From an uncultured Clostridia bacterium (lineage in GTDB: Bacteria; Bacillota; Clostridia; Christensenellales; Borkfalkiaceae), in the NCBI GenBank assembly GCA_944354125.1, contig CALVPT010000007.1:22533-86532 (forward strand): a DNA stretch of 64,000 nucleotides, in the 5' to 3' direction. This document shows positions 47,164 to 55,752 of the stretch, in pieces. Position numbers and translations under genes: made by a program. Each line of letters begins with the position of its first letter. The stretch's first letter is position 1. Below the pieces are notes generated by a model. It had not been told where the DNA came from. It did not search any database and was given only the letters and a program-made list of their open reading frames with translations.

Positions 47164-47266
47164 ATGGACTTAACATGCCTGCCCTGCTCATGCGGACTTT
47201 ATGTTTGTCAGCGCGACAATTAAGGGCGCAGCCCTGCACCGCATGCAGGTTGCAGGCATTGTCCTA

Positions 47267-47313
47267 TGCAAAAGGGGCGCGACGGGAAGATTAAATCTTT
47301 CCGTCGCGCCCCT
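47267..47313 (-). terminator. Terminator of the maf/actin-like unit
   Basis: A nearly 20-bp stem (AAGGGGCGCGACGG and beyond) with its complement, TTTT on the minus strand, 46 bp after the stop at 47360. Confidence 0.75.
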
Positions 47314-47359
47314 TAATCTCACTCAGAGGGCACCGCCAAGCGGCGGTGACTTGAAAAAC

Positions 47360-48367
47360 TCAGCCGAGCGTAGCCAGCGCCGAGCACAGTTGCGGCGAAG
47401 AGAGAATCGTACAGCCGCCGAGCACGGGCGCGAATATGGGTTCGTCGCTCTGGTTGACGCTTACGCCGAGATGTTCGGCGAAGTATTCGGCAAATCCGTC
47501 GAGGCGGGTAAGACCGCCCGTAAGGTATATTCCGCCGTGCACGACCGCGGAGGAGACCTCTGCAGGGAGCTCCGAGAGCACCGAACGGGTATATTCGATT
47601 ATCTTGTCGACGTACAGCTTTATGACCTCCTCGAGGTGGGAAGAATTTATCGCCACCGACGAGGGCGCGCCGCTTACGGCATCCCTGCCGTCGACGACGG
47701 TCATCTTATTGTCGTCCTTAAGGAGGCTGCCGACGACGTTTTTAAGCTTTTCAGCCGTCAGCGCGCCTATCTTTACCGAGAAATCTTCATAGAGAAGATC
47801 CATTATATGTACGTCTATGTTTCCTCCGCCGAGATTTATGGAAAAGCCCGAAATCATTCCGTCGAGCGAAAATACTGCAATTTCCGTCTTGCCGTAGCCC
47901 ACGTCGACGCAGAACACCGGGTGAGAGGGCGAAAGATTTACCCCCTGCCCCAAAAGCGCGGCGTACGGCGTGCGCGTAAAGTACAGTCTGCCGACGTTGA
48001 GTTCTTCGGCAATCGACCTGTAACAGTTGAGAAGCTTTTCCGTGGCGCTGCAGGGGACTATGAACATTATCTCGCAGTTGCGCGCCTTGCGGCGGGTGAC
48101 CTCCACCTTTTCGAGGAAATGCGAAAGCAGCGCGCTCAACAGCTTTGGCTGCACTATTTCGCCCTCGCAGACGGGGTTTATTATGCGCGTATTGTACGCC
48201 GCTCTGCCCGAAAGTGCGCGCGCATCGTCGCCGAACGACTTTATGCTTACCTTTCCGCCCTCGGCATCCTGCACGGCTACGCACGTCGCCTCCGACAGAA
48301 CTACGCCGCACCCGAGCATGTATATCTTTGTTGTCCACGACCCTACGTCAATTATCAATCTTACCAT
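47360..48367 (-). CDS. MreB/FtsA-like actin-fold protein
   Basis: A 335-residue actin-superfamily ATPase: phosphate-1 loop IIDVGSWTTKIYM, phosphate-2 loop FCVDVGYGKTEIAVFS and adenosine loop GGIYLTGGLTRLDGF. It is more diverged than canonical MreB and lacks FtsA's 1C domain insertion pattern as far as I can see. The gene overlaps the maf 3' end by 20 nt, and a maf/mre association is classical, so a cell-shape role is likely but inferred. Confidence 0.75.
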   Translation of the reverse strand: MVRLIIDVGSWTTKIYMLGCGVVLSEATCVAVQDAEGGKVSIKSFGDDARALSGRAAYNTRIINPVCEGEIVQPKLLSALLSHFLEKVEVTRRKARNCEIMFIVPCSATEKLLNCYRSIAEELNVGRLYFTRTPYAALLGQGVNLSPSHPVFCVDVGYGKTEIAVFSLDGMISGFSINLGGGNIDVHIMDLLYEDFSVKIGALTAEKLKNVVGSLLKDDNKMTVVDGRDAVSGAPSSVAINSSHLEEVIKLYVDKIIEYTRSVLSELPAEVSSAVVHGGIYLTGGLTRLDGFAEYFAEHLGVSVNQSDEPIFAPVLGGCTILSSPQLCSALATLG

Positions 48368-48923
48368 CGCTCAGCACTTCATCCATCATTTTTTTGACCA
48401 GTCCGACGGGCATTCCTACGACGTTTGTATAACTGCCGTAATATTCCCTTACGACTCCCTCGTCCTGTATGCCGTAACTGCCTGCCTTGTCCATGGGCGA
48501 ACCGCCCCTGACATAGTCGTCTATAAACTCATCCGAAAGGCGGTTGAAACGCACCTCCGTCTGCTCGAAATCGGTCAGCTTTCTGTCGCGGTAACGCACG
48601 CATACACCCGTCATTACATAGTGCGTCTTGCCCGACAGCATATGTAAAGTCGCCCTTGCGTCCTCCTCGTTTTTGGGCTTACCGAGTATCCTGCCCGAGT
48701 AGACGACTATCGTATCGCACCCGATTACAAGGGCATCGGAATTGGACGAAAACACCTCGTCGCACTTGGCCTCTGCAAGGGAAACGACTATCTGCTCGGG
48801 AAAGAGCGAAAGATTTACGCATTCCTCGCCCTTTGCAGGTATGACGTCAAATTCAGTTACTATACGGGACAATAATTCCCTGCGCCTCGGCGAGGCGCTT
48901 GCAAGCACAATACGCATAGACAT
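48348..48923 (-). CDS. maf: Maf-type nucleotide pyrophosphatase
   Basis: Hydrolyses non-canonical or free nucleoside triphosphates (dTTP/UTP class), a house-cleaning enzyme once tied to septum formation. It has ASASPRRRELLSRI at the N-terminus, then VIGCDTIVVYSGRILGKP and DKAGSYGIQ (catalytic Asp region). 191 residues, or 189 from the second ATG. No strong Shine-Dalgarno. It precedes the actin-like gene and overlaps it. Confidence 0.92.
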   Translation of the reverse strand: MSMRIVLASASPRRRELLSRIVTEFDVIPAKGEECVNLSLFPEQIVVSLAEAKCDEVFSSNSDALVIGCDTIVVYSGRILGKPKNEEDARATLHMLSGKTHYVMTGVCVRYRDRKLTDFEQTEVRFNRLSDEFIDDYVRGGSPMDKAGSYGIQDEGVVREYYGSYTNVVGMPVGLVKKMMDEVLSDGKIDN

Positions 48924-48937
48924 CAGCTTTTAAGCAC

Positions 48938-48976
48938 AAAAAACACTATATGCCGCTTACTCAGGCGAAGCGGCAT
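48938..48976 (-). terminator. Terminator of ppx
   Basis: A 9-bp stem ATGCCGCTT/AAGCGGCAT, then ATAGTGTTTTTT on the minus strand, 20 bp after the ppx stop. Confidence 0.7.
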
Positions 48977-48995
48977 AGTCTTTACGTTTCAAAAA

Positions 48996-50510
48996 TCAGA
49001 GAATTTCGAGATTCTTGCGGAACGCCCTTCTGAATTCGGCACCCGCGCCGAGAGCATCCCTTATCTCAAGCGAACCGTCGCCCTCAACTTCGGTCTTCAT
49101 TATTACCGAATCGCCGAGTATGTCGCAGTTGATGCCCTTTACCACGCCCGACATCGACCTGTCCAGGCTTTCGGCAATTCTCAGCATTACGCCGAGGCGC
49201 TTTACAATCTCTATATCGTCATCCTGCAGAATATCGCGGTATCTGTTCCAGTCGTATGCGTTGATGTCCTCTTTCTTGTGACAGCAGGCGGTGAACGCCG
49301 CGAGCACTATCTCCCTGTGCGTTGCGCCGTAGATGGTAGAGTTGAGTATCATGTAGCAGCTGTGACGCTGATGGTTGTAATACTTTATTCTCATGCCGCA
49401 GTCGTGAAGGGTTGCGGCTATCTTTAACACCTTAAGATACTGACGGGGGAACTTATGCAGAACTCTCAGCTGCTTGAAGAGCTGCACGCTCAGATTTACA
49501 ACGTGCTCGACGTGCTTTGCATCGCAGTCGTAGTACTTGACGAGCGTCGTCAGCGAGTAGTTCATGACGTCGGATATGGGCTTTTCGAGCGTCGAAGGAA
49601 GCGCCTGACCGAACATCAGCCCCTCCCTTAAGCCCGAACCCGAAATGGTGAAGCCCGTGAGGTTCATCTTGGTTATGAACGCCTTTATTATGGCGAGCGC
49701 CGCGGGGAGAATGTCCGCACGCTCCTGCGAAAGTCCCTTTATCTTCTTTTTCTTGTCGAGGTCGAGCACCTTTATCATGTCGTAGAGGGGCATGAAGTCC
49801 TCGGTTGCGAGCACGAAGTTGTGCACCGTGTCGAGGGGATATTTATGCACCATCTTGCTTATCTTGAACACGTTGCGGAAAGAACCGCCTACGCCTATCA
49901 TCTGAACGTCGGGCTCGACGTCGGACAGCCACTCGAGAGCGTTGAGCTTGTCGGCAAAGAACTCCTCCATCTTCTTTACCTGGTCTTCGGGACGGGACTC
50001 CTTGTCGGCAAACATATCGGTAAGAGTGACGGCGCCATAGGGAAGGCTGGCATAGTTGAGCATATTCCTGCGGTTGTAGTAGATGACCTTGACGGACCCT
50101 CCGCCTATCTCCAGAATGATTCCCTTGGGAATGTCCATGGTATTTATTACTCCGCGATAGACGAGCATGGCCTCTTCCTCGGCAGAAAGCACGCGCAGCT
50201 TTATTCCGCAACTCGTCTGGATTTCGTCAAGGAAAGAACGCTGATTCTTCGCCCTGCGCACCGCCTCCGTAGCTACGGCGATAATATGCGTAACTCCGCT
50301 TGCGTCGCAAAGGCGCTTGAACATCTTCAGCGTCTTTATGGTCTCAGCCACGCGCTGAGGCTTTAAAAAGCCGTCCTTTTCCATATCCTGACCAAGGCGG
50401 ACGCTCTCCTTGAGCTCGTCAACAACCATGAAATAGCCGTCTTCGAACATATTGACGATTACCAATCTCGCAGAATTAGAACCGAGATCTATGATGCCTA
50501 TCTTTTCCAA
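48996..50510 (-). CDS. ppx: Ppx/GppA exopolyphosphatase-type phosphatase with HD domain
   Basis: Hydrolyses polyphosphate or pppGpp. The N-terminal actin-like halves have IIDLGSNSARLVIVN and ILEIGGGSVKVIYYN; the C-terminal HD-like domain has AATLHDCGMRIKYYNHQRH. About 504 residues. I chose a TTG start at 50510 because AAAGGAG lies exactly 6 nt upstream and translation then begins EKIGIIDLGSNS; the longer frame adds 14 residues containing the Shine-Dalgarno itself. Confidence 0.9.
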   Translation of the reverse strand: MEKIGIIDLGSNSARLVIVNMFEDGYFMVVDELKESVRLGQDMEKDGFLKPQRVAETIKTLKMFKRLCDASGVTHIIAVATEAVRRAKNQRSFLDEIQTSCGIKLRVLSAEEEAMLVYRGVINTMDIPKGIILEIGGGSVKVIYYNRRNMLNYASLPYGAVTLTDMFADKESRPEDQVKKMEEFFADKLNALEWLSDVEPDVQMIGVGGSFRNVFKISKMVHKYPLDTVHNFVLATEDFMPLYDMIKVLDLDKKKKIKGLSQERADILPAALAIIKAFITKMNLTGFTISGSGLREGLMFGQALPSTLEKPISDVMNYSLTTLVKYYDCDAKHVEHVVNLSVQLFKQLRVLHKFPRQYLKVLKIAATLHDCGMRIKYYNHQRHSCYMILNSTIYGATHREIVLAAFTACCHKKEDINAYDWNRYRDILQDDDIEIVKRLGVMLRIAESLDRSMSGVVKGINCDILGDSVIMKTEVEGDGSLEIRDALGAGAEFRRAFRKNLEIL

Positions 50511-50632
50511 AATATACTCCTTTGAAAGCCGCTGAACTTCTATCCCTCTCAATGCAGAAACCTAAAGTCAATCGCGCTCCCATTTACACCTTAAATGTAA
50601 ATCCTGCATTCCTACCACTATGCGAGATTATA
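50511..50632 (-). promoter_or_regulatory. Long leader of ppx with hairpin
   Basis: A -10 TATAAT (50627-50632) has a poor -35. The roughly 110-nt leader holds a hairpin ATTTACA/TGTAAAT and ends in AAAGGAG. The length suggests post-transcriptional control; no known class recognised. Confidence 0.4.
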
Positions 50633-50662
50633 TCACATTTGTCCGTTCTTGTATAGATATTT

Positions 50663-50691
50663 TAAAAAAGTTTGTGCAATGTGCACAAACT
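50663..50691 (-). terminator. Terminator of the folate operon
   Basis: A 10-bp stem AGTTTGTGCA/TGCACAAACT with a 3-nt loop, then TTTTTT on the minus strand, 41 bp after the folBK stop. Confidence 0.85.
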
Positions 50692-50731
50692 ATTAACAGT
50701 TTATGGCGATAAAACGGCAACTTATGCAACA

Positions 50732-51523
50732 TCACATGTCCGAAACGCGTTTTAAAAGCTTAGGGCAGACGAAATCGGGCACAATCTGCTTTAAGGGGGC
50801 CAGCACGAACTGTCTCGACTCGTAGTCGGGGTGGGGTATGCACAGTCCCTCCTCGGCTATTATCTTATTGCCAAAAAATATGATATCTATATCAATCGTC
50901 CTGTCGTCCCAGCGGACTTTTCTCTCCCTGCCGAGCGAAGCCTCTATCCCGTGAATTCTGTCTAAAAGTTCCTTTGGCGACAACAGGCATTCGGCAAGAC
51001 AGGCGCAGTTGAGAAAGAGCCCCTTTGCAACGCCGCCGTATGGCTGAGTTTCTATGAAATCGGAAATTTTAGTTATCTTCAACCCGTCGGTAAGCTTTAA
51101 TGCGTCGAGCGCGGCGGTAAGATAAGCTTTTCTGTCGCCCTTGCTTGAGCCGAGGGACAGCACGACCTTTTCCCTGCACATCTTCTGCGTATAGCTTATG
51201 TCCGAAAAGTCGCAGTCGACGGGGGCGTGCGGCTTATGCACGGTTACCTCCGCACAGGTTACGCCGCCGAAATGAAGCATAATGTCTTTAAGGACGCTGT
51301 CGGCGAGCTTTTCGATGAGGTTAAATCTGTTGCAAAGGCATACCTCTTTTACGCGTTCGCACACCTCGGCATAGTTTACGGTAGTTCTTACGTCGTCTGA
51401 GGAGCGGGCGGCGCGGCTGTCAAAATCCAGCCTTATGTCGAACACGAAGGGCTGAGGCGTAACCTTTTCGCTGTCAAGCACGCCGTGGCAGGCGTTGAAA
51501 GTCAATCCCTTTATCTCAATCAC
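50732..51523 (-). CDS. folBK: FolB-FolK fusion: dihydroneopterin aldolase and HPPK
   Basis: A bifunctional folate enzyme of 263 residues. The N-terminal about 115 residues are FolB (FNACHGVLDSEKVTPQPFVF, RFNLIEKLADSV). The C-terminal part is FolK: VVLSLGSSKGDRKAYL, the HPPK loop RWDDRTIDIDIIFFG and IPHPDYESRQFVLAPL. It makes 6-hydroxymethyl-dihydropterin and pyrophosphorylates it for FolP. It overlaps the folP stop by 8 nt. Last gene of the operon. Confidence 0.95.
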   Translation of the reverse strand: MIEIKGLTFNACHGVLDSEKVTPQPFVFDIRLDFDSRAARSSDDVRTTVNYAEVCERVKEVCLCNRFNLIEKLADSVLKDIMLHFGGVTCAEVTVHKPHAPVDCDFSDISYTQKMCREKVVLSLGSSKGDRKAYLTAALDALKLTDGLKITKISDFIETQPYGGVAKGLFLNCACLAECLLSPKELLDRIHGIEASLGRERKVRWDDRTIDIDIIFFGNKIIAEEGLCIPHPDYESRQFVLAPLKQIVPDFVCPKLLKRVSDM

Positions 51524-52292
51524 CGTATACCTCCCTTATCGCCTGTACGTTTTCGGCGACGTCGTGCACTCTGACGAAGAGCACGCCCTTGCGCGCGGCG
51601 AGACGGGTGCTCTGCAACGTCGCAGGCAATCTGTCCTCCACCCTGCCGCCGAAGAGCGACTTGCGGCTGGTGCCCAGAAGAAGGGGATAGCCGACTTCCT
51701 TAAGCCGCTCGTATCCCTCGAGCAGCATAAAATTCTGTTCTCTCGACTTGGCAAAGCCTATGCCGCCGTCGACGCATATTCTGTCGGAGGGTATGCCCGA
51801 CTTTTCGGCAAGCTCCGCCGAAGATTTGAGGAAGGAAATAACGGGGGCGAAAACGTCGCCCTCTATCGCCTTCCCGGCGTTGTGCATGATGCAGACCGAC
51901 GCACCGTGCGCGGCTATGACCTTTGCCATGTCGGCATCGTGCGTCAGCCCCCATACGTCGTTTATCATGTCCGCGCCCAGTTCCAGAGCCGCCTCCGCGC
52001 ACTTAGAAAAGTATGTATCGACGGACAGAGGCACGTCGAAATTGCGCTTTATGCGGCATATCGCCCCCTCCAGGCGGCCGATTTCCTCCTCGGCGGAGAT
52101 TTCGCTATACCCCGGGCGCGTGGACTGAGCGCCGATATCTATGACCGCCGCGCCCTGCATTACGGCGCGCTCGACGCGGAAGAGGACGTCGTCCTCCGTC
52201 GCCCTGCTGTCCTTGAAAAAGCTGTCGGGGGTGAGGTTGACTATTGCCATGACGTAAGTGTATCCGTCGAAATTTCTGTCGCCAATTATCAT
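51516..52292 (-). CDS. folP: Dihydropteroate synthase
   Basis: Joins pterin pyrophosphate and p-aminobenzoate; the sulfonamide target. It has YVMAIVNLTPDSFF, IDIGAQSTRPGYSE and the RVHDVAENVQAIR end motif. The 258-residue TIM barrel is complete. Its ATG overlaps the folE stop by 4 nt. Confidence 0.95.
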   Translation of the reverse strand: MIIGDRNFDGYTYVMAIVNLTPDSFFKDSRATEDDVLFRVERAVMQGAAVIDIGAQSTRPGYSEISAEEEIGRLEGAICRIKRNFDVPLSVDTYFSKCAEAALELGADMINDVWGLTHDADMAKVIAAHGASVCIMHNAGKAIEGDVFAPVISFLKSSAELAEKSGIPSDRICVDGGIGFAKSREQNFMLLEGYERLKEVGYPLLLGTSRKSLFGGRVEDRLPATLQSTRLAARKGVLFVRVHDVAENVQAIREVYGD

Positions 52293-52834
52293 CTTATGAA
52301 CGCAAACGCCTCCGAAAGTTTGTCCTTGGGGAAATCGCCGAGCACCTTATAGGTGACCGTCTTGCTGCCCATCTTTTTTACGCCCCTGCACGTCATGCAG
52401 GTGTGCTCCGCCTCGCACCAGACGAGGACGGCCTTGGGGGCGAGATAACTCATAACCGCCTCCGCTATGTCCGATGTCATGCGCTCCTGAAGCTGAAGGC
52501 GCTTTGCATACACGTCCACGCAGCGCGCGAGCTTGGAAAGCCCGACGACCTTTTTATCGGGAATGTAAGCGATTGCCACCCTGCCGAAAAAGGGCATGAG
52601 ATGATGTTCGCACACCGACGAGAACGAGATATCCCTTTCGACTACCATGTCTCCGCCCTCGACGGAAAATGTCTTTGAAAGTATCTGCTCCGCCGACATA
52701 TGGGTGCCCGAGGTGAATTCGGCAAAGGCGTCGGCTACTCTGCGCGGCGTGTCGCAAAGCCCCTCCCTCGCGACGTCCTCGCCTATCGCGTCGAGGAACT
52801 CGGCTATAGCCTTCATTGCTCTTTCTCTATCCAT
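52289..52834 (-). CDS. folE: GTP cyclohydrolase I
   Basis: First enzyme of folate synthesis, a Zn-dependent homodecamer. It has SVCEHHLMPFFGRVAIAYIP (zinc Cys and His) and MTCRGVKKMGSKTVT with the second Cys. 181 residues from the ATG at 52834, which is 7 nt after AAAGGAGG; it overlaps the folC 3' end by 22 nt. Confidence 0.95.
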   Translation of the reverse strand: MDRERAMKAIAEFLDAIGEDVAREGLCDTPRRVADAFAEFTSGTHMSAEQILSKTFSVEGGDMVVERDISFSSVCEHHLMPFFGRVAIAYIPDKKVVGLSKLARCVDVYAKRLQLQERMTSDIAEAVMSYLAPKAVLVWCEAEHTCMTCRGVKKMGSKTVTYKVLGDFPKDKLSEAFAFIR

Positions 52835-54027
52835 TGCTTGCCCTCCTTTAGTACCGTGAACGAACCGCACAGCACAACTACTTTATCTCCCTGCGCCGCC
52901 TCCAATGCAGAGGCCGTGTCTTCCGCGCAGATTATGTTATCTGTTTTACGGCTGAATGCGGCATATATGCCGTCCAATGCCATCTTTCTGTAGCTCGGCG
53001 ACGTGAACAGCACGACCCTTTCAAAATATGGCGAGAGTATGTCCGCCGCGGCGTTGACGTCCTTGTCCGAAAGACAGGAAAAGACGAGCGTCTTTGCCCC
53101 CTCCGTGCCCCTTAGGACGTCGGTGAGCGGTCCGAAGGAGTCGGGGTTGTGCGAGCCGTCGAGTATGTACGTCGTGCCGCGCTTTTTTATGATCTGTACC
53201 CTGCCGTCCAGACGGGTGCGCGCAAGCCCCTCGGCTATCGCCTCCTCGTCCAGGCCGAGCATGCGGCACGCTTCCGCGGCAGTTGCCGCGTTGTAGCACT
53301 GCGCCCTGCCGAGCATTGATATAAAATACTTCCGACCGCCGCAGGTGAAAGTCTGTCCGCCGTCGGCGGAGCGTATGTCTGAAATATCGTCGCCAGCAAA
53401 CTTCACGCCGAGCGCCGCAAAATATGCCCTGCCCTCCTTGCTCTGCAGCGCGGATACGACGGACGGGCAGTCCCTTATTATGCCTGCCTTGTGGCGGCAG
53501 ATATCCTCTATCCTGTTGCCGAGAATGGCAGTGTGTTCGAGCGAAACCGAGGTTATGACGGCGACCTCCTTATGCGATATGGCGTTTGTCGCATCCTCCA
53601 GACCGCCGAGGCCGCATTCGACGACGGCATATTCCACGCCGCTATCCGCGAACAGTCTGAGCGCGGCGACCGTTTCAATCTCGAACGCCGTCGGTCTGTC
53701 CTCGAAGGTCAGAGATACGTCGTAGACCTCGCCAAGGCACCGCCGCAATGCCGCATCTTCTGGCAGTTTGCCGTCTATAAGAAACTTTTCGGCATAGTCG
53801 AACACGGCAGGCGAAGTGAAAGTGCCCACCCTCCTGCCTGCGGCGAGCAGAATGTTAGTGATGTATGCCGCCGTGCTGCCCTTGCCGTTGGAGCCTGCGA
53901 TGTGCACGATTTTGAGCTTTTTATCGGGCGATCCGCAGGCATCGAGCAGGGCGCGCGTGCGCTCCGGGCCGTATTTGCTGCCCTTGACTTCATACTTTAA
54001 AATTATGTCTATAATATCCCGTTCCAC
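52813..54027 (-). CDS. folC: Folylpolyglutamate synthase / dihydrofolate synthase
   Basis: A Mur-ligase family enzyme that adds glutamate to dihydropteroate and folates. The P-loop is HIAGSNGKGSTAAYI, the omega loop is FTSPAVFDYAEKFLIDG, and ILDGSHNPDS follows. The 404 residues are slightly short of the usual 420-440. The GTG start at 54027 follows AAGGAG at about 12 nt. First gene of the folate operon, right behind the riboswitch. Confidence 0.94.
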   Translation of the reverse strand: MERDIIDIILKYEVKGSKYGPERTRALLDACGSPDKKLKIVHIAGSNGKGSTAAYITNILLAAGRRVGTFTSPAVFDYAEKFLIDGKLPEDAALRRCLGEVYDVSLTFEDRPTAFEIETVAALRLFADSGVEYAVVECGLGGLEDATNAISHKEVAVITSVSLEHTAILGNRIEDICRHKAGIIRDCPSVVSALQSKEGRAYFAALGVKFAGDDISDIRSADGGQTFTCGGRKYFISMLGRAQCYNAATAAEACRMLGLDEEAIAEGLARTRLDGRVQIIKKRGTTYILDGSHNPDSFGPLTDVLRGTEGAKTLVFSCLSDKDVNAAADILSPYFERVVLFTSPSYRKMALDGIYAAFSRKTDNIICAEDTASALEAAQGDKVVVLCGSFTVLKEGKQWIEKEQ

Positions 54028-54046
54028 TTAAAAAGGACGCTCCTTG

Positions 54047-54162
54047 AAAAAAGTGCGTCCCTCGGATATGTTGATATTAGGACGCACGCAGTCACCGCAG
54101 GCATTTCGCCTTTCGTGCACAGGCTGTCCTACCTGCACCACTTTACGCGACTGAGCTATATG
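54047..54162 (-). promoter_or_regulatory. Tetrahydrofolate (THF-I) riboswitch with terminator
   Basis: The minus-strand leader matches the THF-I aptamer. CGCGTAAAGTGG (54138-54149), a hairpin arm ending GCACGAA (54112-54118) and GCGGTGACTG (54089-54098) are in consensus order, closed by CAGTC/GACTG. Downstream, GTGCGTCC/GGACGCAC forms an intrinsic terminator with TTTTTT (54047-54087) that shares bases with the aptamer's 3' flank. The folate genes behind it fit exactly: high folate should lower folC-folE-folP-folBK. Confidence 0.82.
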
Positions 54163-54168
54163 CACAGA

Positions 54169-54197
54169 ATTATAACATCCGAATGTCGATTTTGCAA
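54169..54197 (-). promoter_or_regulatory. Promoter of the riboswitch-folate operon
   Basis: -35 TTGCAA (54192-54197), 17-bp spacer, -10 TATAAT (54169-54174). Confidence 0.75.
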
Positions 54198-54262
54198 GGA
54201 TTTTATGCAATGAACGCGCATTCCGACTAAATATTTTGCCGTACTGCGCGCATACTTAGGTT

Positions 54263-54934
54263 ATGGCACTCATCTTCATAAGGACAGCGATAATCTTCAT
54301 AACCCTGCTCGCCGTAATGCGGCTTATGGGAAAGAGTCAGATAGGCGAAATGCAGCCCTTCGAATTCGTCATAACCCTTCTGATTGCCGAACTCGCCTGC
54401 ATACCCATGGCGGACAGCTCCATACCCCTGTTGTACGGCGTAATATCCATACTCGCCATATTCGTCCTGCATCAGATAGTATGGCTTATTGACCTGTGGT
54501 TCAAACCCATGAAAAAGGTATTCTGCGGCAAGCCGTCGCTCGTCATTACAAAAGAGGGCGTGGACGGCTATCAGCTGAGGCAAAACAACCTGGACGTCAC
54601 CGACCTTATCGAGAGCATGCGCTCGGCAGGTTACTTCAATCTGGACGACGTTTATTACGGTCTGTACGAGGCAAACGGCAGTTTTTCCGCCCTGCCCAAG
54701 GAAGAACTTACCCCCACCCTGCCCATAGTCATCATAGACGGCGGCAAGACGGACAAGAAGAATATGGCGCTGTGCGGCCTTGACAGACAGTCGCTTGATA
54801 AGTTCGTCAGGGCGCAGGGCACAAAAATCAAAAACGTGCTCGTAATGACCGTGGACGGCAACGGCAGAGTGTATTTTCAGGAAAATAAAAAGCCGTACAG
54901 AATTCTTCGGTGCGAGGTAAAGGGCGGATGGTGA
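54263..54934 (+). CDS. DUF421 membrane protein (YetF-like)
   Basis: A 223-residue protein with three N-terminal membrane helices (RLMGKSQIGEMQPFEFVITLL motif at about residues 20-40) and two small cytoplasmic DUF421 beta domains (KPSLVITKEGVD; DVYYGLYEANGSFS). B. subtilis relatives are spore or membrane-stress proteins. The next gene overlaps its end. No Shine-Dalgarno is evident. Confidence 0.9.
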   Translation: MALIFIRTAIIFITLLAVMRLMGKSQIGEMQPFEFVITLLIAELACIPMADSSIPLLYGVISILAIFVLHQIVWLIDLWFKPMKKVFCGKPSLVITKEGVDGYQLRQNNLDVTDLIESMRSAGYFNLDDVYYGLYEANGSFSALPKEELTPTLPIVIIDGGKTDKKNMALCGLDRQSLDKFVRAQGTKIKNVLVMTVDGNGRVYFQENKKPYRILRCEVKGGW

Positions 54935-55305
54935 AGTCAATAATCTATACCGTTACCGCCCTGGCGCTGTGCCTGGGGTTCTTTTTCTGGACGCAGGGGT
55001 ATCTGTACGGACAGTTTACGGAGTTCGGCGAGGCGATTGAAACGCTGTACGACAAGACCGAGGAGAAGTTGTCCAACCGCGAAGACGCATATGCCGTAAA
55101 GAGCATGTGGTCGGACAAAAAACAAAAGCTGCACATCTTCATTCCGCACAACGACATATCCTACATCGACTACTGGCTGAGCGAGGCGTGCTCGCTCATC
55201 TATACGGGCAACTATGAGCTTGCGCTGGGCAAACTCGAAGTGCTTAAAGAAATAGTAAAAAACCTGCCCGATGCCTATTCCGTAGCACTGGAAAACATCT
55301 TTTAA
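54928..55305 (+). CDS. DUF4363 family protein
   Basis: A 125-residue protein with one N-terminal membrane helix (about 4-24) and a soluble helical domain (WSDKKQKLHIFIPHNDISYIDYWLSEA) matching DUF4363. It often follows a DUF421 gene in Clostridia. The ATG at 54928 lies within the end of the DUF421 gene, after AAAGGG. Function unknown; it probably partners DUF421. Confidence 0.85.
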   Translation: MVKSIIYTVTALALCLGFFFWTQGYLYGQFTEFGEAIETLYDKTEEKLSNREDAYAVKSMWSDKKQKLHIFIPHNDISYIDYWLSEACSLIYTGNYELALGKLEVLKEIVKNLPDAYSVALENIF

Positions 55306-55353
55306 AGAGATTAAATTTTTGCAATTGCCCCTTATATATGCCGCAGATACGGG

Positions 55354-55689
55354 CTACTCGTACTCGCCGAGGTCCCTGCGCCTGTCGGGCTGAAAACAGT
55401 CTCGTTCTCCCTCGCCGTGAGGGCAACGGTCGCGCCGCTTTTCGGGCGGACATTCGCGCTTTGGCTCACAGCGGACGAGCACGACGTCCTCGCCTATCTT
55501 GGATACGTCGGCTATGGGTATGAACATATCCGAACGGGTCAGTCTGAACCCCTTGCACCCCGTGACATAAAAGCCCTTCACCCTGTTTTCGGGAAAGGTG
55601 AACGCAAGGTCGTACACCCTCCCGAGATTTTTGCCGTCGTTCAATGAAATGACGTCCATACGGCGCAGTCTGCTATACAAAAACTCCAT
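55354..55689 (-). CDS. ylmC: YlmC/YmxH-type PRC-barrel protein
   Basis: A 111-residue protein. The PRC-barrel is DVISLNDGKNLGRVYDLAF, then FIPIADVSKIGEDVVLV, as in YlmC/YmxH of spore formers. The C-terminal about 40 residues are a charged Cys/Arg/Asp-rich extension (RECPPEKRRDRCPHGEGERD). The start is uncertain, because no Shine-Dalgarno precedes the ATG at 55689. Confidence 0.8.
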   Translation of the reverse strand: MEFLYSRLRRMDVISLNDGKNLGRVYDLAFTFPENRVKGFYVTGCKGFRLTRSDMFIPIADVSKIGEDVVLVRCEPKRECPPEKRRDRCPHGEGERDCFQPDRRRDLGEYE

Positions 55690-55701
55690 ATAAATATATA
55701 T

Positions 55702-55728
55702 GCGGCGCACAGATTATTTGTGCGCCGC
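55702..55728 (-). terminator. Hairpin between cvpA and ylmC
   Basis: A 10-bp stem GCGGCGCACA/TGTGCGCCGC with a 7-nt loop, followed by ATATATATTT on the minus strand. Probably terminates or attenuates cvpA transcription. Confidence 0.6.
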
Positions 55729-55752
55729 ATACAGATATGTCGAAATATAGAT

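Noticed and set aside
54080..54168. A tRNA-like sequence on the minus strand (ATATAGCTCAGTCGC)
   Set aside because: It looks like a D arm at first, but there is no anticodon or T arm. The segment is the THF riboswitch.
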